Source: Cunninghamia lanceolata (taxonomy: Eukaryota > Streptophyta > Pinopsida > Cupressales > Cupressaceae). Taken from it: a stretch of 64,000 bases of DNA. The stretch is from contig BSBN01001017.1 of the NCBI GenBank assembly GCA_027924645.1, forward strand, positions 7,714,501-7,778,500, in the 5' to 3' direction. Within the stretch, counting starts at the first letter, position 1; the number at the start of each line of letters is the position of its first letter. A program made the position numbers and the translations under genes. This document shows, piece by piece, positions 21,241 to 32,655 of the stretch. Under the pieces are notes generated by a model. The model had not been told where the DNA came from. It searched no databases and worked only from the letters and a program-made list of their open reading frames with translations.

Positions 21241-23830
21241 AAAGAGCTATGAATAAGCCAGTGCTTATTAAGAGTGGCAGCCATGGGTAAATGAGGTCAA
21301 AGCCACCTGTAAGCCATCCATGGCTTGAAATGATGCAAAGGTGTGTCTGGATACCATTTCCAGTCCTTCCACCATGGCTTGTTGGACTGAATTCCAACCC
21401 TGTGCAACATTTTAGGTGGAATAGCCATGATGATTCTGTCATAAGTAGGCTTATCAACTTTTGATAGAGAAAATTTTACACTGAATGTTTCCAAGCCAAA
21501 AGGCTCATAGTGGGTCTATGAAACAGGTCCTAAAGGGTCTGGACACTTTTTTTGTGAAATTTGAGAGCCTTTAAACCTTACAATTTAGCCAAAGGTTGAG
21601 TTGCAGAAGCTAGGAGAGGTGACCACCAAATATTAAGGTGATTGAATGAAATACCAGCACGAAAACCATCACCGGCCCAGCATAACCAAGGTTTAATTTT
21701 TTCCTAGGCTTTCCAAATGCTCTTAACCACAAACCTGCCCAAGATTTAAATTGGTTCTCTCATGACAAGGAGAGTAGAAAAACCAATTCCTTTCCAAGCC
21801 GGTTTGTGCATAGGATGACCTATTTCAATGTTATGCCAGAGTAAAACCTTCCATGCCTCACAACTAATGAGCACATGAACAATCCATTTGACCACCAAGG
21901 CAGTTCCTTAGTGGTGAGTAGAAAGAATACCAAGTCCTCCAGAATCTTTGGGAAGGCAGCAAAATTCCCATGCAACACGGTCAAAACCATGGCGAGTATC
22001 AGAAGAGGTCAGTAGGAAATCTTGCAAGAGTTTTTCCAGTTTGGCATAAGAGCTTTTCGAAGGAGCCCAACAAGAACAATAATAAAAATGGGTTGCATAC
22101 AAGATCTTAGAACAAACCTAAAATTTACCAGCTAGTGAAAGAGGCTTACTAATCTAGATGACAAGTTTTTTGCTCCACACGAGTAAGAATAGGTTGCCAT
22201 AGGGTGGCAGAAGTGCCCTAGAATGCAAAAGGAATACCCAGGAATCTAAAAGTTTCACTATGGTAAACCCAGTGCCAGCCATATTGTTGAAGTCAATGAG
22301 GAGTGGGAAGTATAGACTGTCTGTAGCATAACATCTTGTGCCACTGAATAGAAGAACTTGAGGCCAAATAAAAGGTCTCCAAACAACCAAGAGCATTTTT
22401 AACTAAATTTTCTTCTTCCAGTAAGGTTAAAAAGGAGTCATCAGCAAAATGACCATTAACTAGCTGGTTGGAACAATTTGGTAAAGAAATACCATGAACA
22501 AGCCTCTTGGAAACTGAATGAGCAAGAAGATAACCAAAACCTTCTGCTGCAAGAACATACAGACTTGGGGCAAGAGGGCATCCTTGGTAGATTGATCTGA
22601 AAAGGCCAAAAGTATGAGACTGCTAGTCATTGATAGTGATGCAAGTAGAAACATCTAAAAAGAGCATTTTGACTGATTATATAAAAGTGGGTCCAAACCC
22701 TAATGCTATAAGCATTGCAAGGATAAAGCGACATTCAATGCGATCATAAGCCTTTGCAAAATCTATTTTTTTTAAAATTGCTTTTTGGTTTGATTTTTGG
22801 GCCCATTCCATTCCCTCCCAAACAACAATGATATTATCTAATATATATCTGGACTTAATGAAGCCTGTTTGTTCAGGACAAACAATCAAAGGAAGCAAGT
22901 TGCAGAGTTTGAGTGAAAGGGCTTTAGCAATGATTTTGTAGGAGGGTAATGGGCCTCTAGTTGCAGATATCCTCCAGATTGCTAGTTTTAGGTATGAACT
23001 TAATGTTTCCTTGATTTATAATATTTCCTAAAGAATTGGAATGAAATGCTTCAAGGTAGACATTGTGTAAATCTTTTCCTAAACAATCCCAAAGGGCTTT
23101 GTACACTTCACAAGGAAATCCATCAATTCTAGGTGCTTTCCCATCTGCCATAGAGTAGACAACTTCTTTAAGGTCTTCAATGGTCAAAAGTTGATCACAG
23201 AAGTGAGTCTGGGCATAGGACAGCCTGTTTGGAACAATAGCAAGACAATCATACAAAGCAGTTTGTCGCTCAGGAGTGTAATCTTGAGTAGTGAAAACTT
23301 TTTCATAATGTCTTACAAAATCCTGAAGAATGTCTGGCAGATCTGTATGAACAACATTGTCCTCTTTGATTTTCTTAATACCGTGTGAGGAATGTTTGGC
23401 TCGAAGAGAAAGAAAGAACTCCTTACAAACACGGTCCCCAATTTTTAGCCAGTGCATTCTAGCTTTAAGTTGTACTCCTCTGGCAGCATGGCAGTTAGCC
23501 ATTTATTTTTGATGCCATAAATTGACAATAAGGACTTGCTTAGAAGGAGAAAAAGGCTCGGTAGCCAAGGCCTCAGAAGCAAATTTCAAAGTAGTGACAA
23601 TAGCTTCATATGCCCTTCTCCTAAAATTGGCTAGATGATGGCCATAGATGCGAAGAAACCTCATTGTGCAGGTAATAGCATCATTCCACCACTTAATCTA
23701 GCCAATAGCATGCAACGACTAGCATTCTAAATTCCAAATAGTTGAAATGTGTGCCAAGGTGGGTTGATGAGCAAGCAAGGAAGTGTTCAGAAAAAATTGA
23801 GATTTCATGGCGTGTGGCTAAGTGAGTTGC
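21241..23830 (-). pseudogene. LINE reverse transcriptase
   Basis: Open pieces read in order on the minus strand: 22957-23502 (DGKAPRIDGFPCEVYKALWD, the RT entry block), 22677-22898 (CPEQTGFIKSRYILDNI and KKIDFAKAYDRIE), the catalytic FADDSFLTLL at about 22420-22448, and 21908-22102 (VAWEFCCLPKDSGGLGI), a conserved block after the palm. RT would prime on nicked chromosomal DNA. The pieces are in different registers, so the gene is dead. Confidence 0.9.
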
Positions 23831-23839
23831 CACTCAATG

Positions 23840-24568
23840 GAAAACTAAATTAGAAAGTGATTTGACAATGTCACATCCACTAACAGCTACACAGGAAGGG
23901 TGGATGACATGGAGCAGTTAAAAAAATTGTGCAAAAATCATAGCACAATTAAAGTGTTTAAAGACCCTATCAGTTCTAGCCTAAAAATTGCACCAAGTAT
24001 GCCATAAAGGACTAGAGTAACAGCGGCCAACATTGGGATCAAAAAATCCCAATTTATTGTGCATATGGAACCACACCTCTCTTTCACCAGTTGGCCACCG
24101 AAAAGGTAGAACACCATCCTTGTCAATAGTTGTTTCAACCATATTAAAATCTCCACAAATAAGCCATGTCGCCACAGGCAATGAATCCGCAATCCACCAC
24201 CACAAAGCAGATCTTTCTGACGCATCATTTGAAGCATAAACATTACTAATCCCAAAAGAGTGATTATTAATATTAAGAAGCATCCAAACTAACTAGTTGG
24301 TGGAATCCACCCCATGATCCACCACTGAATCATGCCACTGAGGGGACAAAAGAGTAGTTACACCACCTTTGCCAGCCTCATGGGCAGTGGAAAATAGTTT
24401 GCTAGCTGGCCAAATACAATGGCAAGTTGAAGACAAAAGAAAGCCTATAACTTTAACTTCTTGCAGGCATAGAACATCAAGAGAAACATAATGATGGAGA
24501 GCATCGCAAAAAAAGTACTTCCTAGAGAGGTCAGTGAGACCTCTAACATTCCAAGAGAGAAAATTCAT
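23840..24568 (-). pseudogene. LINE apurinic endonuclease
   Basis: Starting at 24568 the minus strand reads MNFLSWNVRGLTD, then DVLCLQEVK (the catalytic glutamate block of AP endonucleases). In the next pieces it reads WLICGDFNMVE (GDFN block) and VLPFRWPTGEREVWF. The enzyme nicks the target DNA to start insertion. One shift separates 24293-24568 from 23981-24283. Confidence 0.9.
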
Positions 24569-24639
24569 TTAAAATCCTCCACCATCTCCCTAGAATCTAG
24601 GCTTCCAAATGAAGCAAAACTATTCTGAAGAAAGTCAGT

Positions 24640-25555
24640 GGGGTTTGACCCAAATTGGAGAGGAGGGATTTGATGTTTTTTAAGCTCCTAAACAATTTCT
24701 CCCTCCTTAGGAAGCTCACGGGTACAAGTGCGCTTGCAAGGTACCATAGAAGAATTGACATGGGCTCTTGCCCTTAGCAGTGATGCTTGTTGCGAAGGCA
24801 GAACAAGAGGACTCTTATTGTTGTCCTTCTCACCAATTGCAGAAAGCTTTGAAACCTCTTTAACTACTTCGGAGGGTTTAAGAACATCCACAAAGGGTTT
24901 CACTCTGTGTTTGAGATTGGTAACAGTAGCCCAAGTGTCCATTGGTTTAGAAACCACCTCCTTGGGCATAGTTGCTACATGGTTTGCTACAGGGTGTGCC
25001 TGTACAGTCTCTCTGAGAGGAGCCTGGGTTCTAGGCACAGCAAGAGGACAATCCCTAATTTTATGCTCTGCTAACTGATAGCGATAGCAAGTATTGGGCA
25101 AATTGAAGTATCTAACTTTCTAGGTGTGCTGAAGGGGGCCAATTTGAATGTCAATAAATTCCTTAATGTCTTTCAAAAGATCCACCTCAACACAGACACA
25201 CTTTTGAGGGCATGCTTGAAAGAACCTATCAAGTTCAACACAAATAACTCTTCCTAAAGAAGAGGTAATGTCATGCAGGAAGTGCAGACAGGGCAAAGGC
25301 AAACCAAGGAATTCAATCCACATAGGAACTCTATGTTTGGTATCATCAGAGGCCACAAAATCCCATGTCCACTATTGGAAGACCAACAGGGAAGACCAAA
25401 CATACCAAGGGCCATGGTTCAAAATTGATTGAACATGGCTAACTTTTACAAAGCGGAAAAGGAAAAATCCTTTGGTCAAATTCTGGACCATATCAAGGCA
25501 GACCCCATGAGGGACCCAAGCCTTTTAGACCCATTCTTTGCATTACACATCCTCT
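24640..25555 (-). pseudogene. LINE ORF1-like region (DUF4283 and CCHC_4)
   Basis: The minus strand from about 25500 reads VKVSHVQSILNHGPWYVW (DUF4283-type), then VPMWIEFLGLPLPCLH and SSLGRVICVELDRF. A mutated zinc knuckle (CYRYQLAEHKIRDCPL, with R-Y for the second cysteine area) starts the frame at 25101-24688. Such proteins bind the LINE RNA. There are two frames, both truncated. Confidence 0.75.
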
Positions 25556-27350
25556 ATATCTTCATAATTATTTGTCAAAACTAAATCATCTACCTATTTC
25601 TAGACCACTCATTGTCATCCTTTATCTACATCAAATCATGTCATCAAAAGAATCACCTTATTCCATAATTCCTACTCATGCAAAAACATTTATTCACCCT
25701 ATCTCTATATATCTGCATAATTCACACTTTCATCCTTTTTCATAAATCCCTACCAAAAATTAAATCATCTACACACGCACCACCAGTCTTCACTATCATG
25801 CATAATCTCCATCAAACAATATCTCCAAAGAATAACATCTTATGCCATTATTCCAACTCTACATACTCTCACATTTCTTCATAAAAGCATACTTTTATTG
25901 GCTGCCACTACCTTACATAAAGAATTCTTAAAACTTTCACTTCAATACTACTACTACATGATTACAAAGGCATCAATGCTTTGAGGGAGTGGGCCAACGC
26001 TTGATTTTGCATGTCGAAGATAAAACATTCAACTAGCTTTTTCTAATATTAGCCTTGAAAAACACTCTGCATGATGTCATGAGGAAATGACTATCAAATT
26101 AAAACCTTGAGCAATAACCATTTGGATCTCAAATGACTTTAAGTCATAACCATCAATTAGATGTTTCACACCCTTCAATCTTTAAATCATGACCATTGAT
26201 CACTTTTTTGTGCTCGGGCTATGAAGAATTGACCAAAGGAATTGGTATTTCTAGACGAGGGGGAATGTCTCCCAATGTTGTTGACCCCTCAAAGTGATAA
26301 CTTATGTTATCACTAACCTACAATCGAAAGTCACCTTGTAAAAATAAAAAGTAATTGACAGGCTATTAAGGGTTTATAAACATATACTTAGGATTTTAAA
26401 ATGATATTAGGGTTAGCATTTTATACTTTTGAAACCCCTAACTACTATAAAGAGACTTTACCATGCATTGAAACTCTTATGCAGATAATCTTTGATACAA
26501 ACTAGCATTTATGCCTTTGATGCAGAGATGAAAAAAACTTTTTCTAGCTTGTACTTTCCTTGACATGGGCAATGCCAATGAGCATCAACCAACATAGAGA
26601 GAGTATGCATCATCAATGATCATCAACAAACAAACACCATCAAGTCAGCAAGGATGATCAACATTATCAAGAATGAACTCAAGTATGAACTCCAAGGCAT
26701 GAAGCGTGACAAACCTCAACACCAAACTCGTTAACTTTGAATACCTGACAACTCACTAAATGCATATCCTAGATATAGACTTCATGAAGCATCTCTTGAT
26801 GACAAAGATATACTACTACAACTCTTTATGCCCTCCAATAAAATGACAAAACCTAATGATCAAAATTGATAGTCCAACTCCCACATCACTCTATGAGTTT
26901 GATAATCCTGATGACAACATAAACCAATGCACTGATTTCCTATCTTTTTGACATCAATGATACACCATATCAACCTAAAATGAGATCTCCTTACCAAACT
27001 GCATAGTTGGTTCTAACATCTGTCATAGAGAAACTTGCCATCAACACCATACACAATCCACCTTTGACAAGAAAATGAGCAAGCTACTTTGCAACAACAC
27101 CTTGAACTCCTTGAGTTGCATCAACACTACCTTTGAAGAACTTGAACACCACTATGAAATGAAGGAGCACTTTGGACACCATTATTGCTTGCATATTCTT
27201 GCATATAGTTGCTTGCATGACAAACCAACATCACAAGACAAACTAACATCAATAAGTTTACATCAATGTCAAACTTCATATCTTTGCATTAACAACAAGC
27301 ATCAACACAATACCTTTGACATCAATGGAAAACATATTTCCAACAAAATC

Positions 27351-28529
27351 TGCTTCCCATTCCAATTCATCTAATTTTGACATTTCTTCATTATTTTCTC
27401 TTGAGAGAATCAAGCCCAAAAGAAGAGCAAGGGCTACCTCAATAATAAAGCATGATCCCACTACCAACAAAAGGATAGCTGAAATAATCGTGCCAACAAT
27501 CGACAAAGCAAAGGGAGAGATATGTGTCAGTGAGTTCCAGGTAACCACTGTGGACCTAGGGCATACTACTGCCAGACAAGAAGGTCAAGAAGCAAAAGAA
27601 AGTATAGATGCACTAGTTGTAAGAATAAATAGAGCCAAGGCCAAGAATCAGTAGTACAAAGAGAAAATTACTCAAATGCAAGCCTTCATCAAGGGAATGA
27701 TAGCACCAACAAATGTGCCTATCACAGCCTCCACATCCCTAACATTAGTATCTTAGCAGGAGATAGCAACATTAGATGTCTAGAAACATCATGCTTAGGT
27801 GATGGATAAATGGTTCACTAAATTCTTGAAGGAAGGAGAACATGTAATAAAGACCTCACTATCTAATTGGGACATGCTCGACAACATGAAGGAAAAAGAA
27901 AAAAACTGAAGAAAGAGGTTAGCCAGAGGTTAATAAAGAGTGGTTGAAATTTGACTACGCTCAAGGATACGAGGAAGGCAAATGTTGGCACCCTCATGAC
28001 GAATAAGATACTGACACCTTAAACATTACCATAGCTAGATAATTGGTTCGAAGACATAAGGTTTGAGGTGGATATATTGAAAAGATGTAATTGTAAGACT
28101 GTGGATATCAATGTCAAGGCATGTGAACTCTTAGCAAAGGAATTAGGGATTTTGGAGGCCCTCGAAGGTGAAGTAGAAGGAAAAATTGAAAATCAAGACA
28201 AAGATTTTTCTACCAAAGCATTCAGAGATAATTTCAGTTTAGTAGTAGAGGATCCTATTCAGCACTTTTCTAAGGATACTATTGACAAATCCATGTGGAT
28301 GAAGGCTAAGATAGAGACATATAATGAGGAGCTAGATAGCCAGACTAATAAGTGGGCAACCCTGCAAGAACAAATGAAGGCTCAAGAACATGTAGCTGAG
28401 AAGGCCAAAGTGCCAGATAGAGCAAAAAAAGATAAGGCCATCCAAGCATATGAACTCATCTAGGGTGTCAGATGCAAGATAATAGATGATCCATCATTAG
28501 ATGAGGAATCTGATGGCAATGCAGAGTGA
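27351..28529 (+). pseudogene. decayed long ORF of an unrecognised element, second part
   Basis: The frame reopens directly after the solo LTR (ASHSNSSNFDISSLFSLE, then the basic IKPKRRARA). It reads through several single TAG stops (27652, 27753, 27780, 27795), shifts near 27905 and again near 28065, and ends with a helical, charged segment (KAKIETYNEELDSQTNKWAT) that looks coiled-coil. The last codons are acidic (DEESDGNAE) and the TGA at 28527-28529 overlaps the polypurine tract. Function is unknown. With the first part the frame would have been roughly 1400 codons. Confidence 0.55.
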
Positions 28530-28538
28530 GGGGGGTTC

Positions 28539-29160
28539 TGTTGACCAAGTCAAAGATTCCAAGAATATTTGAGAATGCCAGTTGTGTTCCACCAAATTGA
28601 TTTCCCAAATGCAATCATGTGCCATATTTCATCTTGACCATTAGATCATTGAATCCATTGTAACTACATCCTATCCTTTGTCTATAAAAGGAGATGGATT
28701 GCAGTTTTTTAATTATTAGGAGCTTAATTGAGAGAGAATTGTTGAGCTTTGTGAGCACTAAGTATACTTTGGTGACTTAGAGTTTCCCCATGTTTCTTTC
28801 TTGAGACCAATTGTAAATATGCATACATTTGAATACTAAATGAAATAGAGATCCAAGTTACAAATTTATCATAAATCTTGAGTAATCTTTCATGGATGAT
28901 ATTTGGACATGTCACTATGGGGTGCTGCACTCTCTAAGGTACATTTCAATTGGTGAATTTTGTTGTTATTCAATTCCTTTGAAGATTAGCATCAACTGTG
29001 TAAAGTTGTGGAATACCTTGGCAAAGCATGGTTTGATTTCATCCATTTTCATGAAGTATTGAATTGTGTATATGGATCAATGGTTAAAACTTACTCATTT
29101 CAAATAATTTTAGAATTTCAGTTCATTTCTTTTAATTTTCATTAATCATCATCAACAACA
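28539..29160 (+). repeat. candidate 3' LTR of the unrecognised element
   Basis: GAGTGAGGGGGGTTC (28524-28538) is a strong polypurine tract and is followed at once by TGTTGACCAAG. Inside is a good TATA box, CTATAAAAGGAG (28681-28692), with further sequence downstream that could be R and U5. A right border near AACAACTGCA (about 29160) is a guess. No matching 5' LTR was seen before 15605. Confidence 0.5.
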
Positions 29161-29905
29161 ACTGCAAATATTGATAAATGATAAGAAAAATATAGTAAAT
29201 ATTCAGGCATCCATAGATAATTCAACATCCCATGCATATTTGAGCACATTGCATGTAAGATTGAAAACATCATGCAAATACTTGGAAGACCATGTGCAAC
29301 AACCATTGATGTCCATCCACCATTCTTGCATTTTGTCAGTGAGGTGCGATACAGACCACATGAAAATCGGTGACTCCATCATTCATTTACATTTCTTCTT
29401 TTTCTATCCACTATGTTCATTCTTGCCATTGTTTTACACTTCATTTTGTTCATTGTCATCATTCCAGAAATTTAAAAATTTACACATTCAAAGTTGGAGA
29501 AATCTTTGGTGTTGTAGAAATTTGTTTTATGCCAATCTCAATAAAATAGTGATATCTCTCATTTTGTAATGAAATTTAGAAATTTAAAATGTTCTGGAAA
29601 TCTATTAAAGAGGAGAATAAAACCCAAAAATAATTTGAGAATGTAGTTAATATTTCATGAGCAGTTTGATACATAAGTTAGAGGTAAAATTATAATATTT
29701 TTTCAATATTATGTAAATGGAGAAATAAGGGTTTTGGAGCCATAAGGATGTAATAGATTTTGTATTTGCACATTGTAATGGATGCATTATCGATAGAAAC
29801 TAACGTCCAAAGAAAAATTTTCATTGAAGGGGGAAAATATGAGACATGTTAATTGTCAATACTGTAGGATCAAAATGTAGTCCCTATGTCAGCACTAAAG
29901 GGGGG
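29161..29905 (+). other. non-coding stretch ending in a polypurine tract
   Basis: There is no supported gene. It ends with TCAGCACTAAAGGGGGG before the TGTTAGG of the next block, which suggests the 3' internal end of another LTR element, but no domain was recognised. Confidence 0.35.
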
Positions 29906-30173
29906 TGTTAGGAATTATTAGTGCATGACATAGAATAATGTAAAAAATAATAAATTAACATGTTAATGTTATTTTATTAGATGTTAGTTTTTAGTTAGTT
30001 ATTAGTTATGGGTTAGTTGGTAGTTAGTGGTTTGGGTAGTTAGTAATGTGAATGGCTTTATATAGCCATAGAATGTAATCAATTGAAGTGTTGAAGATGA
30101 ATGACTGATTATTGTTGATGTGGTTGAGCCTTGGGCTCTTCTTCATTGTGTTGTATTTTTAATAATAATGACA
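29906..30173 (+). repeat. short LTR-like block (268 bp)
   Basis: It starts TGTTAGGAATTATTAG after a purine tract, contains GGCTTTATATAGCC (TATA, about 30054) followed by ATAGAATGTAATC, and ends near AATAATAATGACA. This is the size and layout of short copia or TRIM LTRs. The flanks show no direct duplication, so a 3' LTR is more likely than a solo LTR. The partner was not found in the window. Confidence 0.5.
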
Positions 30174-30394
30174 AAAATCATGAAAATATCATCTTATACA
30201 CATAATATTTAGAAAAATTTAAGGTGTGGAAGTAAAATTAAGTGAAGATTAGTTCAAATCTAAGTAAATTCATTGTAACTAATCAAAGTTACAGAAATCA
30301 TCATGAACAATCTTAACCAAAGTGAAGATCAAAAGAATTGATCAAACTTAGGATAAAGATGTACATATCTTGGCTAAAGTTTGTAGAATTTGAC
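30174..30394. other. short AT-rich spacer
   Basis: No gene or recognised repeat; it ends with the left TTGAC target duplication of the 30395 block. Confidence 0.5.
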
Positions 30395-30738
30395 TGATGC
30401 AGAGGTAGGGACAGCTCACAAATTCAAGGTTTCATTTACCACTTGACTATTCACACATTGTCTTGACTATCCTCTTAGAATGCATTATTTTAAGATTAGG
30501 AAAAGATGCCATTTCATGGTTTGAATGCATAAGCTACCCACAAAACCTCCCAACCACCTTGGACCACACTAAAATGACCAGGGGATACTCACCAAACTTA
30601 GAAAACAACTTAGTACCTTGCGGTTCCTATTGTCCCTTCACAACTAGGTCAACTTTGCTTGTAGCCCTTGGAATAGGGGTTTTGGGGCATAACTTGCAGA
30701 ATCTAAGACAAAACTATGAAAAAATTAGCTTTTTGAAT

Positions 30739-31017
30739 ACCCATTAAGCCCCTCCACAACATATCTAACATCCAGGGTAGGTTGTTTTGGACCAAAATCC
30801 TCAAAAATGGACTGTACCTGTTGTTCCTAGGCCTAATTAGGATAGCAAATGAAGTATTTTTGTCATAACTTTCATAAAAAGACTCAAACCCATGAATTGA
30901 AACCTGTTTTGAGTACCCATTATCCCCTTACATAACATATCTTTCATGCAGGTATGATTGTTTTGTAACATAATTCCTTAAAAATGACTAGTAATTCTGG
31001 TAATATGCCTAATTAGG
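30739..31017. repeat. divergent direct duplication, offset about 178 bp
   Basis: Two copies begin ACCCATTA and include CACAACATATCT or CATAACATATCT, TTGTTTTG, CTCAAAAATGG or CTTAAAAATGA, and end GCCTAATTAGG, at 30739-30836 and 30916-31017. They are clearly related but well diverged. Confidence 0.7.
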
Positions 31018-31635
31018 CCACTTTTACAAAGGAGGTGCCTCAAAATCACCCAATTTTTACCCAAACTGTCATGCCCACATTTCACATGTGGTCATAACGC
31101 ACAAAACATGCATGTTATGTCCACATATGACATGCAGACATGATACGAACTATCAAAAAAATTTCCCTTACTACTCTGGAAGTCCCCCCTCGCACCCACA
31201 AGTGTGCTCGGTTGCGTATGTTTAAGTTGTCTAAGTGATTGTTGCTACGGAATATTCCACACACATATGCATGATGATATCATTCACTATGTTTGAGTTG
31301 GTTCATTTTGCTTCGTTTAGGATTCCCTTGGTAGGTGGTTGATCTATGATTGGTTATCTTAGTCTGTTAAATTCTGCCTCACATTCTTTATTTATTCCTT
31401 TATCGATTTGTTTTAAAAAGTTGCTTATTTCACCGTTTACGTATTTCTTAATTTATCTTTTTTATTTGCATTTAAATTTTATTCACGTTATATCATCTTC
31501 CATACCTTGGTAATTCATTAGTAAAAAGAATTACTACTCTAACAGAAATACAATTTTCTTATCAATGAATTTAATGTAATTTGTTATTAGGACAAATTAC
31601 AATAGCCCCATTTAAATCATCCAATTATATATTTA

Positions 31636-31637
<2 letters not shown>

Positions 31638-31695
<58 letters not shown>

Positions 31696-31753
31696 CCTTT
31701 TAAAACAAGTTGTTGAAACTCCACTCATATATATGTATTATATATATATATAT

Positions 31754-31811
<58 letters not shown>
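31638..31811. repeat. TA dinucleotide tracts
   Basis: Nearly pure TA runs lie at 31638-31691 and 31738-31811, separated by about 45 bp of other sequence. Smaller relatives lie at 31854-31910. Confidence 0.95.
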
Positions 31812-31814
<3 letters not shown>

Positions 31815-32008
31815 AAATATCCTTTTAGTGCAAGCTTACTCATTTACAATTATTATATATATAAATATACATATATATAGTTATATATATATATACATAT
31901 ATTTATATAGACAAAATTGTTTATTTTTTATGGATAGTGGAATCTCCACTTAAATTTAATACCATTTAAACATGTAATTCCAACTCATAGGAGGAGAGTT
32001 TAATAACC

Positions 32009-32437
32009 CTAACCTCTTATTGTGTTTAATAGTTTTGTTGCAGGGTTTAATGGAGCAGCGGCGGCATCCATGGCGGAGGCAGAGGATGAGAGGCCAACGC
32101 AGAGGTGGCTGAAGGAGGTAGCAACGTGGGAGAAGGTCGTAGGGGAAGTCATGGCAAGGGGGTGGTGGTGCTGTGGTAGGAGTGGCGGTATGAGGACCAG
32201 CATGGGCGGCAGACTCAGGCAATGGTCACAGGGGCCATCATCTATGGCGGAGGTAGGGGAATACGGTAGCCCGCAGGGCTTTTGGTGGTGGGGGTGTGGG
32301 GAGGGGTGGAGCCCCACCCACACCCCACTTCGTGGGTGTGGGTGGGGCTCCACCCCTCCCCACACCCTCCTCTTAATTGATTCGGTGGGGGTTAAACCCC
32401 CACCAATACTTCCTTTGTAAATTTGTGACTGTGACAT
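32009..32437. other. GC-rich island with a perfect 34-bp hairpin
   Basis: This is a block of G- and C-rich sequence in AT-rich surroundings. 32292-32325 and 32334-32367 are perfect reverse complements with an 8-base loop. A second dyad, 32384-32404, has 10-base arms around one A. Reading frames exist on both strands, but the products are low-complexity (Gly, Trp, Pro-rich) and I do not support them as genes. Confidence 0.8.
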
Positions 32438-32500
32438 TTGGTCACAGCAACTCAGAATTATTTGCTAATTCAAAAGATTACATTTTATTATTATTTAATG

Positions 32501-32616
32501 ATATATATATATATATATATATCATTTTCACGATTACATTTAAATTTAAAATTATTTAAACATATATATATACATAAATATACAAATTTTCACAATTTCT
32601 TTTAATTAACTATTAA

Positions 32617-32652
<36 letters not shown>
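32501..32652. repeat. AT microsatellites right of the GC island
   Basis: AT runs at 32501-32522 and 32621-32652, each followed by TCATTTTCAC or TCAGTTTCAC. A third TTTTCAC word near 32587 suggests a decayed tandem unit of about 100 bp. Confidence 0.85.

Positions 32653-32655
<3 letters not shown>

Larger units (their letters stand above)
20045..25555 (-). mobile_element. plant L1-type LINE, near full length, inactive
   Basis: Minus-strand order: CCHC/DUF4283-type ORF1 region, AP endonuclease, reverse transcriptase, zf-RVT, then a run of T on the plus strand at 20046-20053 (a poly(A) tail on the minus strand). The length of about 5.5 kb is close to that of complete plant L1 elements. Many stops and shifts mean it is dead. 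It lies within the copia solo LTR. The 5' border (about 25555) is estimated from the loss of coding similarity. I did not find a clear target site duplication. Confidence 0.85.
19227..27345 (-). mobile_element. copia solo LTR with 5-bp target duplication, split by a LINE
   Basis: The left edge is TGTTGGAATAC and the right edge ATTTCCAACA, flanked on both sides by AAATC (19222-19226 and 27346-27350). On the minus strand it begins TGTTGGAAATATGTTTTCCA, followed by TTGATGTCAAAGG, a common copia LTR start. It ends with GTTTTCCAATC and GATTCACCCCCCTCTC words. Without the LINE the LTR is about 2.6 kb. No copia genes lie between, so recombination between LTRs has probably removed the internal region. 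It interrupts the unrecognised ORF. Confidence 0.85.

Noticed and set aside
27276..27548. Minus-strand hydrophobic 90-codon frame
   Set aside because: It is the shadow of the plus-strand unknown ORF and spans the LTR junction.
29171..29569. 132-codon frame rich in Phe, Leu and Ser
   Set aside because: Looks like a chance frame in AT-rich DNA after the LTR candidate; hydrophobic runs derive from T-rich sequence.
30463..30747. 94-codon frame on the plus strand
   Set aside because: It overlaps the start of a diverged direct repeat and has no recognisable domain.
31638..31910. TA tracts as a possible replication origin or matrix attachment region
   Set aside because: Simple repeats alone do not support such a function.
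32009..32437. Overlapping open frames on both strands of the GC-rich island
   Set aside because: Products are low-complexity and are created by the hairpin and G/C runs; no domain and no start context that favours one strand.
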